Assembly (NCBI GenBank): GCA_021805955.1
Contig: JAJZDO010000368.1
Location: 1 to 12,120 of the forward strand
Reading direction: 5' to 3'
DNA: 12,120 bases
DNA from: Acidobacteriota bacterium
GTDB lineage: Bacteria > Acidobacteriota > Terriglobia > Terriglobales > Acidobacteriaceae
In this document: in pieces, positions 1 through 5,468 of the stretch
Layout of the letters: every line of letters begins with the position of its first letter
How positions within the stretch are numbered: the first letter of the stretch is position 1
Notes under the pieces: model-generated
What the model was told of the DNA's origin: nothing
The model's database searches: none
What the model saw: the letters and a program-made list of their open reading frames with translations, nothing else
Program-made: the position numbers and the translations under genes

Positions 1-1165
1 CGCTTGGATTTAAAACTGGTGGGCCCACTGCCGCCGTGTCGGACGTGGAAACGGGCGCGGTCGCGTAGGCGGGGGAACTGGTGTAATAAGAAAATATATT
101 GTTATAGGCCGGGATCTCAGACGACAGTCCGTTTGCGGCCAGGTTGGCGAGCGTATTACTTATGTAGCTGGCATCCGGCGCGTAAACGGTCGCGCGCGAT
201 GGCAGGAAAAGGCGCAGTCCTTCTGTGTTGAAGAAGAAAAAGGTCTTGTTCCTGTAAACAGGTCCGCCGATGGCCGCCGCCCACTGGTTCACGTTGTCGA
301 ATGGCCGGGGCGTCTGGGTTTGATTGTTGAAGAAGTCGTTGGCATTCATGATGCGTCCGTTCCACCAATACTCGGCATTGCCGTGAAAGCTGTTGGATCC
401 GGAGCGGGTTATCTCATTGAGCTGCGCGCCGCCCAGGCCGCCAAACGATGCATTGTAGGCATTGCCGATCACGGTGACGGTGGCAATGTCATTGTTGCCC
501 AGCAGCAGGTTGGTGGCACCGGAGTTGATCAGGTTCAGGAACGGGTCGTTCTCATAGCCGCCATTGACCGTGGCCGTGTTGGAGGTCGCCGGCAGACCAA
601 AGACGTCAAAGTTGCCATAGCCGCTTTGTGTGTTCATGACCGCGCCGGGCGAGGTCTGGGCGATGAAGGTCAGGTCGTTTCCAGGGTTTGGCAGTGTCTG
701 CACCTGTTGCATGGTGAAGACCGTCGACAACTGGGCGTCGTCGGTGTGCAGGAGGGGCACCGCGCTGGCCGAGACCTCGACCGTTTGGCTGGCGTTGCCA
801 AGGGTCATCTTGATGTCCGCCTCGCTACTGGAGCCGGCGCTCACATCGATCTTCATCCCGGTCGACTTAAACCCAGGAGCCTCTACAGTGACCTGATAGC
901 TACCAGGGCCCAGCAGGGAAACGCGATATTGGCCCGCGGTGTTCGCCGTTGCTTTCCACGTGCTTGCGGTCGCAAGATTTTTGACCGTTACTGCCGCGCC
1001 CGGTACGACCGCGCCCGTCGGGTCCGTGACTGTACCAACGATGTTGCCTGAGATCAGCGTCTGCGCGAATGCCATTGGTTGCGAAATTTGAAGTACCATC
1101 GCCCCGCCCAGCAGCATTGCGAAGGTGACCGTGGTGCGGATCCAGCCGTTTTGTCGAAATTGCAT
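1..1165 (-). CDS. TonB-dependent receptor, Oar-like, N-terminal part (runs off left edge)
   Basis: This frame is open from an ATG at 1165 to the window edge, giving about 388 residues of a much longer protein (family members usually exceed 1000). A purine-rich AGGGGGG lies about 8 bases before the ATG. Residues 1-35 form a signal peptide ending in an AFA-Q cleavage motif. Residues about 38-118 are a carboxypeptidase-regulatory-like beta-sandwich, recognisable by GTVTDPTGAVVPGA and by GQYRVSLLGPGSYQVTVEAPGF. A plug-like part follows, with VNGGYENDPF, NAYNASFGGLGG and the receptor motif EITRSGSNSFHGNAEYWW; then GGPVYRNKTFFFFN. Acidobacteria carry many such outer-membrane receptors, thought to import large substrates such as glycans using TonB energy. 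The substrate cannot be read here. The gene is divergent from rlmH across a long spacer with a CRP-type site. The family call is firm; the function is inferred. Confidence 0.9.
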   Translation of the reverse strand, partial: MQFRQNGWIRTTVTFAMLLGGAMVLQISQPMAFAQTLISGNIVGTVTDPTGAVVPGAAVTVKNLATASTWKATANTAGQYRVSLLGPGSYQVTVEAPGFKSTGMKIDVSAGSSSEADIKMTLGNASQTVEVSASAVPLLHTDDAQLSTVFTMQQVQTLPNPGNDLTFIAQTSPGAVMNTQSGYGNFDVFGLPATSNTATVNGGYENDPFLNLINSGATNLLLGNNDIATVTVIGNAYNASFGGLGGAQLNEITRSGSNSFHGNAEYWWNGRIMNANDFFNNQTQTPRPFDNVNQWAAAIGGPVYRNKTFFFFNTEGLRLFLPSRATVYAPDASYISNTLANLAANGLSSEIPAYNNIFSYYTSSPAYATAPVSTSDTAAVGPPVLNPS

Positions 1166-1312
1166 TGAATTCCCCCCTCTTGCTTTGTTTAGTTCACGAG
1201 CCGGCAACCGGTCTCGCGCCTATCTTCGGTACGTCGTGAAACACTGTGACGCCTGGGGTGCCCGTTCCCGTCATTTCAAAGTTTTATTTCCCGATGCACC
1301 TAAAACGTAGAA

Positions 1313-1318
1313 TTTATA
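1313..1318 (-). promoter_or_regulatory. Possible -10 box for the TonB receptor
   Basis: The minus strand reads TATAAA here, about 150 bases before the receptor ATG. The -35 position 17 bases further upstream is poor, which would suit an activator-dependent promoter. The CRP-type palindrome at 1354-1369 is centred about 46 bases upstream of this box, so roughly 55 bases before a start point placed 7 bases after the box. That is close to, but not exactly at, the usual class I spacing. This is a weak call from eye only. Confidence 0.25.
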
Positions 1319-1353
1319 GTCGCCTAAGGTACTGGATAAACTTCGCGGCTGGC

Positions 1354-1369
1354 TGTGATGTAGATCACT
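1354..1369. promoter_or_regulatory. CRP/FNR-family type operator palindrome
   Basis: The sequence TGTGATGTAGATCACT matches the CRP-type consensus TGTGA-N6-TCACA at all but the last base. Its core GTGAT-GTAG-ATCAC is a perfect inverted repeat. It lies about 190 bases upstream of the receptor start and about 350 bases upstream of rlmH, with no gene over it. CRP/FNR-family regulators are widespread, and control of a nutrient-uptake receptor by such a protein is plausible. The regulator itself is not in the window. Confidence 0.5.
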
Positions 1370-1720
1370 CGCCTTAGTTCCCCCCTTAAGTACGCTTCTG
1401 GACTGAAGCAGAACTAGAAATCGGATCGAGTTATTGATAAATCAGCGACGCAGCTGTTGCTTATGCAATCGAGTGGCCAGAGGTAGGGCCAATTCGTTTC
1501 ACCGGGTTGCATGCCACCGCCACGCCGCAGCGGATCAAGCGTATGAGATTAGAGAGTGGTGAATATGGAAAACAGTAGAAAACCCTCCCCCCCGGTAGGC
1601 CGCTCTGCCGACTTTCCGTGCTTGTTTTGCTCTTGTCCGGCGTGTCTACCGCTGTTCCTCTCACATTCTCCGCGCAACGACTGCCATCCAGACAGAAAAG
1701 TCCAGTAAAGTATGGGAAGG

Positions 1721-2185
1721 ATGGAAATTCAGCTGGTCACACTGGGGCGACGCACCACCGGCAAGCAGGCCGCCGCCGACGAAATGTATTCCGCCTATTG
1801 CCAGCGCATTGCGCGCCATTGTGGTTGCCGCACCGAACATTACCCGACCGAAGAAAAGTTTTTTGCCGCCTGGGATCGTGGCAGTCGCGCCCGCTCCATG
1901 CTGATTTTGCTGGATCATCGCGGACGAACGTGGTCGTCAGAAACTTTCGCTGAATGGCTGCAGCGGGAACGAGATCGCGGCATACAGCTCTTCACCTTCG
2001 CCGTTGGACCTGCGGACGGCTGGTCAGAAGCAGTGCTGAGTGAAGCCACCACGCGTCGCGATTGGCTGGTACTGTCGCTGGGCCCAATGACATTGCCGCA
2101 CGAGCTGGCTGCGGTCGTGCTTGCAGAGCAAATCTATCGCGCCTTCACCATCGTCGAAGGCCATCCTTACCACTTAGGACATTAA
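1721..2185 (+). CDS. rlmH: 23S rRNA (pseudouridine-1915-N3)-methyltransferase RlmH
   Basis: RlmH is a small SPOUT-class enzyme that uses S-adenosylmethionine to methylate N3 of pseudouridine 1915 in helix 69 of 23S rRNA on assembled 70S ribosomes. From ATG 1721 the protein has 154 residues, the normal family length. The whole family pattern is present: MEIQLVTLGR at the N terminus, LILLDHRGRTWSSE at residues 61-72, FAVGPADGWSE around 93-103 (the glycine-rich cofactor loop), and the C-terminal trefoil-knot block LSLGPMTLPHELA...LAEQIYRA ending in HPYHLGH. An ATG nine bases earlier (1712) is in frame, but the family begins at MEIQ, and neither start has a well-spaced ribosome binding site. cobO follows after 70 bases on the same strand. 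Very secure. Confidence 0.95.
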   Translation: MEIQLVTLGRRTTGKQAAADEMYSAYCQRIARHCGCRTEHYPTEEKFFAAWDRGSRARSMLILLDHRGRTWSSETFAEWLQRERDRGIQLFTFAVGPADGWSEAVLSEATTRRDWLVLSLGPMTLPHELAAVVLAEQIYRAFTIVEGHPYHLGH

Positions 2186-2203
2186 GACACGCGTGGAGGC
2201 CTT

Positions 2204-2250
2204 TAGCCGCTAGCCTGTAGCTGGTAGCGAAGGGCTAGTAGCGAAAGGCT
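2204..2250 (+). repeat. TAGC heptad repeat and 12-bp tandem duplication before cobO
   Basis: TAGC recurs at 2204, 2211, 2218 and 2225, exactly seven bases apart. It is followed by a near-perfect duplication: TAGCGAAGGGCT (2225-2236) and TAGCGAAAGGCT (2239-2250), 11 of 12 bases identical. The second copy supplies the AAAGG (2244-2248) that serves as ribosome binding site seven bases before the cobO ATG. Short TAGC-type heptamers look like simple-sequence repeats of acidobacterial intergenic DNA; that comparison is from memory. Confidence 0.55.
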
Positions 2251-2255
2251 GATAT

Positions 2256-2792
2256 ATGACGGACGCAAGGCGCGGACTGATTCTCATCAACACCGGCCCC
2301 GGAAAAGGGAAGACAACGGCTGCGATGGGCACAGGGTTGCGCGCCGTTGGCAATGGCATGCGGGTGTTGATGCTGCAATTCCTGAAAGGCTCCTGGCACT
2401 ATGGCGAGCTCGATGCTGTCCAGGCCTTTGGCGGCAACTGGGTGATGAAGCAGATGGGCCGCGGCTTCGTGAAAATTGGCGGCGCGGAAACCGATCCGGA
2501 AGATATTCGCATGGTGGAAGCCGCGTGGGAAGAGGCTCGTCAGGCCATCTTTTCCGGCGATTGGGATATGGTCATCCTCGACGAAATCAACTATGCCATC
2601 GGCTACAACATGCTGGATCCGGCGCGCGTGGTGGAAGCGTTGCAGCAGAAACCGGAGATGGTGCATGTGATTCTGACCGGGCGCAACGCCCACCCCAGCC
2701 TGATTGAAATTGCAGACACCGTGACCGAGATGCGCGAAGTGAAGCACGCCTATCAGAAGGGAATTCTGGCGCAGCGCGGCATCGAATATTAA
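2256..2792 (+). CDS. cobO: Cob(I)yrinic acid a,c-diamide adenosyltransferase (CobO/BtuR type)
   Basis: The enzyme transfers the 5'-deoxyadenosyl group of ATP to the cobalt of reduced corrinoids, in cobalamin synthesis or salvage, in the cytoplasm. The 178-residue protein has the family's usual length and all its landmarks: an N-terminal P-loop NTGPGKGKTTAA (residues 12-23), the corrinoid/ATP-site stretch LQFLKGSWHYGE (40-51), the Walker-B-like VILDEINYA (106-114), LTGRNAHP (140-147), and the C-terminal KHAYQKGILAQRGIEY. ATG 2256 is preceded by AAAGG with a seven-base gap. It sits 70 bases after rlmH on the same strand, and no other cobalamin gene is nearby, so salvage or a scattered pathway is likely. 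The symbol could equally be btuR or cobA by local convention. Secure. Confidence 0.95.
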   Translation: MTDARRGLILINTGPGKGKTTAAMGTGLRAVGNGMRVLMLQFLKGSWHYGELDAVQAFGGNWVMKQMGRGFVKIGGAETDPEDIRMVEAAWEEARQAIFSGDWDMVILDEINYAIGYNMLDPARVVEALQQKPEMVHVILTGRNAHPSLIEIADTVTEMREVKHAYQKGILAQRGIEY

Positions 2793-3021
2793 CGAATGCG
2801 GCTCTGCATGCGAGCACACTCCTGAACCGCTCCAGGTCCAGAATCAGAGTGAGTTTATATTCGCAATCACTGGTGTCCGGTTAAAATTCTTTTTCTTTCT
2901 TCTTTCGAGCCTCTTGCAAAATTTCCAGCAGCGGCATTGGTCGCGCCGGTGCCTGTGCCGGTCTGCCCACGCCGCCCGGCCAGGAGGCGACCAGCCCCTC
3001 AATCTCAATCATGCTCAGAAC

Positions 3022-3305
3022 CGCCGCCGCACCACGCGCGACTGGTTCGGGCCAGCGGAGTCGCCAAAACTGGCCTGACCGACTACACTTGGTACTGTAA
3101 CCGGCACACCTTTGCTTCCAGACTTGCAATGGACGGTGTCGATATTCGCACTGTCGCCCAACTCAGGGGTCACAGTACAATCCAGATGACGATGCGTTAC
3201 GCCCACCTGGCACTGGAACACAAATCTGCCGTCATCGAGCGGCTGGTCGGGTTAAGGCCTTGGGGCGTGCCGAAGCGTCCGACAGACTGGCGACTAAATC
3301 GCTGA
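3022..3305 (+). pseudogene. Tyrosine recombinase (XerC/D-like) C-terminal remnant, upstream of tRNA-Leu
   Basis: This is only the catalytic end of a phage-type integrase. One frame reads RTTRDWF (3028-3048) and then stops. After a frame break near 3050-3065 the next frame continues LTDYTWYCNRHTFASRL and then DIRTVAQLRGHSTIQMTMRYAHLA. The box arginine (NRHTF, 3102-3104), the GHS histidine (3171-3173) and the tyrosine of RYAHLA (3198-3200) are all still readable. The N-terminal core-binding domain and the first catalytic arginine are missing, and family members normally have 300-400 residues. The remnant ends 53 bases before the tRNA-Leu gene, pointing towards it. It is a non-functional relic of an old integration event. 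Recognition is firm; which element it came from is unknown. Confidence 0.85.
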
Positions 3306-3358
3306 CCGGGAAGTCGAAGCGGCCAGGAAGATCGCTGAAACCAGCATAAACAAAGGAT

Positions 3359-3443
3359 GCGAAAGTGGCGGAATTGGCAGACGCACCAGACTTAGGATCT
3401 GGCGGGTAAAACCGTGGGGGTTCAAGTCCCCCCTTTCGCACCA
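3359..3443 (+). tRNA. tRNA-Leu (anticodon UAG)
   Basis: A complete class II tRNA of 85 nt with an encoded CCA end. The acceptor stem GCGAAAG (3359-3365) pairs with CTTTCGC (3433-3439), followed by discriminator A and CCA (3441-3443). The anticodon arm is CCAGA (3386-3390), loop CTTAGGA with anticodon TAG at 3393-3395, then TCTGG (3398-3402). A long variable arm follows (about 3403-3415), as expected for leucine. The T arm is GGGGG-TTCAAGT-CCCCC (3416-3432). It would read CUN leucine codons. It is flanked on both sides by recombinase relics, so its 3' half is a likely attachment site. Confidence 0.97.
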
Positions 3444-3445
3444 AC

Positions 3446-3518
3446 TATTTTAGGGTCGATCAAAGAACCAGCCATTTTCGACTGTGCCTAATTTTGTGCC
3501 TACCCTATCGAGTAAGGC
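3446..3518 (-). pseudogene. Possible recombinase C-terminal tail abutting tRNA-Leu
   Basis: On the minus strand one frame reads ALLDRVGTKLGTVENGWFFDRP and then stops just after the tRNA 3' end. Repeated GTK/GT motifs are, in my experience, common in the C-terminal tails of tyrosine recombinases that sit next to tRNA genes. The repeat shows in DNA as TGTGCCTA at 3483-3490 and again at 3495-3502. A stop codon at 3519-3521 isolates the piece. It could be the displaced tail of the minus-strand recombinase remnant at 4812-5241. The segment is too short to prove. Confidence 0.3.
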
Positions 3519-3646
3519 CTACGCTGGAGCCGCCGATCAGGTTTGGAACAACTAAGCAAGGGAACGAGAACGCGTTGTATCCCCAGCTGCGGTACCAAAG
3601 ATGGTCGCCGTCAGGGGATTCTTGGAGCGCGAGCGGACGGTTGGGG

Positions 3647-3652
3647 TATGAT
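3647..3652 (+). promoter_or_regulatory. Possible -10 box before the SDH-type protease gene
   Basis: TATGAT lies 11 bases before the ATG at 3664. A TTGGAG that could act as -35 is at 3622-3627, with a 19-base spacer that is longer than ideal. If used, the transcript leader would be very short. Judged by eye only. Confidence 0.2.
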
Positions 3653-3663
3653 GGCTCACGAAC

Positions 3664-4535
3664 ATGATTCCTTCTGATTTTGACAATGCAATCGCCGATC
3701 AAATTCGATCTGCGGCGAAAAAGCTCGAAAAACAGCTTTCATCCGACGTGGTTTACTACCACGGTCAAATTCATCCGTTCTATTTCCAAAGTTCCGCAAT
3801 TTTATAGAGGGCGTTAAATCGGCTTCAAAGCGGACCGAGAACACTCTATCGATTATTTTGAGAACTCCAGGAGGCTCTGCCGAAACGGCTGATCGGTTTG
3901 TGACGGTAGTACGCAACCATTATCAAACCGTCAATTTCATAGTTCCAGACGCCGCAATGTCCGCTGGTACGATTTTCTGCATGTCGGGGGATCGTATTTT
4001 CATGGACTACTCATCGTCTTTAGGCCCCATCGATCCGCAAGTGATGGTTCCGGACGGAAGCGGTTATATCCCTGCACTCGGGTACTTGGACAAGGTTGAA
4101 GAAATCACCAAGAAGACAAATCTGAGCCCTGCCGATGTTGTGTTTCTCAAGAGCCTCGATTTAGCAAAATTAGCGTTGTACGAGCAAGCTCGAGACCTCT
4201 CTATCGACTTGCTGAAAAATTGGCTAGTTCAATATAAGTTCAAGGATTGGAATGTCCACCGCACTACCAATCCTGGATCTCCTGTAACGCCCGACGAAAA
4301 GCTCCAAAGAGCAGAAGAAATCGCTGGAGCACTATCAAACCACAAAAAATGGTTCTCGCATGGAAGGGCCCTCAATATTGCCAAACTCAAAGAACTTCGT
4401 TTGGAGATTGACGATTATTCCTCAGACGAACCGCTTCGCAACGCAATACGTGGATACAACGACATGCTGTCCGGCTACAATGATCGTATGGGGCGCATGT
4501 TCCACCTTCATAGCTCTTCACAGGAGGCAGTTTAA
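3664..4535 (+). pseudogene. SDH-family serine protease (serine dehydrogenase proteinase-like, ClpP/SppA fold), frameshifted
   Basis: The gene spans about 290 codons, the normal family length, but is split between two frames. The first frame (ATG 3664) encodes an N-terminal helix rich in Lys and Glu and then SDVVYYHGQIHPF, and hits a stop at about 3802-3804. The other frame carries on from about 3783 with FPKFRNFIEGVKS and then IILRTPGGSAETADRF, FIVPDAAMSAGTIFCMSGD and SSSLGPIDPQV. These match the SDH (serine dehydrogenase proteinase) family: the TPGGS oxyanion region, the nucleophile serine in AMSAGT (codon 3960-3962), and GPIDPQ. A missing base around 3780-3783 would reconcile the frames; no slippery heptamer is seen there. 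The intact right part (from TTG 3858, 225 codons) could still be made, but without the first beta strands. By eye the DNA is more AT-rich than its neighbours, so transfer is likely. A sequencing error is the main alternative. Confidence 0.8.
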
Positions 4536-4718
4536 ATGTCAGATCTTGTTGAGCGAGTTAAAGCACGCTTGTCGCAGATTGAAGAGGTTCCAGAATCGCA
4601 ACAAACTCACCTCGAGCGCGCAGAGGAGCTCTCCGATCAATTTGCGAGCGTGAAACCTCAGGAATATGTGCTGCCCCTAAATGCGATGGCTGGTTTTTGT
4701 CGCCCTTGCAATAGTTGA
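4536..4718 (+). CDS. Small hypothetical protein coupled to the protease gene
   Basis: The ATG at 4536 follows the protease stop codon (4533-4535) with no gap, and CAGGAGG (4520-4526) gives a good ribosome binding site inside the end of the protease gene. The product has 60 residues, with a charged, probably helical N-terminal part (MSDLVERVKARLSQIEEV, then a Glu-rich stretch) and a short hydrophobic EYVLPLNAMAGF near the end. I do not recognise a family. Direct coupling suggests it is a partner or regulator of the protease. The final residues (CRPCNS) may be a frameshifted end, since the surrounding island is decaying. Its reality rests on the ribosome binding site and the coupling. Confidence 0.5.
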   Translation: MSDLVERVKARLSQIEEVPESQQTHLERAEELSDQFASVKPQEYVLPLNAMAGFCRPCNS

Positions 4719-4811
4719 TGCTGCAACTCCGCAACGTTCAGATGAGAAACCAAGAGCGAGAGTACGGGTCAAAGATCTGCCCACAGAACTTCCTCGAAAT
4801 AACGTCGGTCG

Positions 4812-5241
4812 TTAAGTCAATGCAGCCTGTCCCGAGTGGAGAAATGCCCGTTCAATCGCGTCCGCCTGAGGGTGGACATATCGCTGCGCTATTTGTGATC
4901 GAAGAGTGCCCGGCGATTCGCGTAAGGGTGAACACGTCACAGCCCGAATTGACGAGTTGGGTTAAGGCTGTATGCCTGAGGATGTACGGCTGAAAGAACT
5001 GGATTTCCTTTGCGCCGTCTACCTTTGCATTCGCATTGGCGCGTGCAATTGCTTTTTTGTGCTGGTCCTTTGCCGTGTCCTTGTTCAGATGGCCTTCCCG
5101 AGAGCCTGACGGAAATATCCAACCCTCTTACGGTTTGCCCGCCGTTTCCCATCTTTCCTTTAATGCCGCATAGACAGCGAGGACCATCGGAAGCATTCTC
5201 CGGGCGGCTTTCGTCTTGCCCGCAGTGACCTGTGTAAGGCC
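4812..5241 (-). pseudogene. Tyrosine recombinase (phage integrase) catalytic-domain remnant
   Basis: The minus strand reads GLTQVTAGKTKAARRMLP (around 5196-5240), then LAVYAALKERWETAGKP, an in-frame TAA (5128-5130), then EGWIFPSGSREGHLNKD, and later FFQPYILRHTALTQL and CDVFTLTRIAGHSSIT. One extra base at 4893 then shifts the frame, after which QRYVHPQADAIERAF can be read. Visible catalytic residues are the arginine of LRHT (codon 4975-4977), the histidine of GHSS and the tyrosine of QRYVHP (codon 4878-4880). The GKTKAARR stretch is the beta-strand region after the first catalytic arginine; that arginine and the N-terminal half are gone. One stop and one frameshift make it a pseudogene. Frames on the other strand over this segment are shadows. 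It probably mobilised the protease island into tRNA-Leu. Confidence 0.85.
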
Positions 5242-5375
5242 GCCTCTGCCGCGAGATTGAGGCGTTGCTGCGTGAATTCATGAAAACGCAGAAGTAAACA
5301 GGGCCGTTCGCTTCTCATATCAACCACTGCGATGTGCCGCTGCCTCGTCCGAACAAGAAGACGTTTGGCGTTAAG

Positions 5376-5393
5376 GTAAATGTTTATGTTTAC
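5376..5393. promoter_or_regulatory. Candidate LacI/GntR-type operator upstream of araD
   Basis: GTAAATGTTTATGTTTAC carries the half-sites GTAAA and TTTAC as an inverted repeat, reminiscent of LacI-family sugar-repressor operators built on TGTAAACGTTTACA. It lies about 75-95 bases before the araD start, in the only sizeable spacer of the cluster. The match is partial, and no regulator gene is present in the window. Confidence 0.35.
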
Positions 5394-5403
5394 TGATCCA
5401 CCG

Positions 5404-5418
5404 GAAGTAAACTACTTC
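5404..5418. promoter_or_regulatory. Perfect palindrome GAAGTA-AAC-TACTTC upstream of araD
   Basis: A perfect 6-bp inverted repeat with a 3-base centre, about 50 bases before the araD ATG. Its left part GAAGTAAAC also occurs exactly at 5291-5299. Together with the site at 5376-5393 it looks like an operator cluster for a sugar-responsive repressor. The identity of the regulator is unknown. Confidence 0.4.
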
Positions 5419-5468
5419 GAGAAGCGGCGGGATTACAAGATGAGTTCTCGCGGTCAGTGGGGTGTCGA

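Larger units (their letters stand above)
1166..1720. other. Gene-free divergent spacer between receptor and rlmH
   Basis: About 555 bases without a convincing gene. Short open frames here lack family resemblance. The half nearest the receptor holds a CRP-type palindrome (1354-1369) and a possible minus-strand -10 box (1313-1318). The half nearest rlmH holds homopolymer C runs (near 1380 and 1585-1593) and a T/C-rich stretch around 1615-1680, but I see no clear promoter for rlmH. Confidence 0.5.

Noticed and set aside
320..1051. Plus-strand frame of 243 codons
   Set aside because: Antisense to the TonB-dependent receptor, whose motifs, signal peptide and start are clear; the frame is a by-product of GC-rich codons.
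1565..1711. Plus-strand short frame MENSRKPSPPVG... with a Cys-rich stretch before rlmH
   Set aside because: Short, low-complexity C-rich DNA, no clear ribosome binding site, nothing recognisable in the translation.
2204..2250. CRISPR array
   Set aside because: The repeat unit is only 7-14 bases with no unique spacers of constant length.
2881..3012. Minus-strand frame MIEIEGLVASWPGGVGRPAQ... ending KKKEKEF
   Set aside because: Could be the end of a lost gene, but only 43 residues, no ribosome binding site and no family I recognise; kept only as a possible breakpoint next to the recombinase relic.
3232..3444. Minus-strand frame reading VRKGGLEPPRFYPPDPKSG across the tRNA
   Set aside because: This is the familiar antisense translation of a tRNA-Leu gene, a common misannotation, not a protein.
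3664..4535. Programmed -1 frameshifting of the protease gene
   Set aside because: No X-XXY-YYZ slippery heptamer in the right frame near 3778-3790 and no obvious downstream stem-loop; mutation or sequencing error is simpler.
4681..4815. Short plus-strand frame MRWLVFVALAIVDAATPQ, like a signal peptide
   Set aside because: Overlaps the coupled small gene in another frame and runs into the antisense recombinase; no ribosome binding site. Possibly a frameshifted end of the small gene, but not supportable.
4715..4993. Plus-strand frame of 92 codons after the small coupled gene
   Set aside because: It lies antisense to the recombinase catalytic domain, which explains the sequence; it has no ribosome binding site and no family look.
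4937..5281. Minus-strand frame of 114 codons
   Set aside because: Shadow frame of the decayed recombinase on the same strand; the recombinase motifs are in the neighbouring frame.
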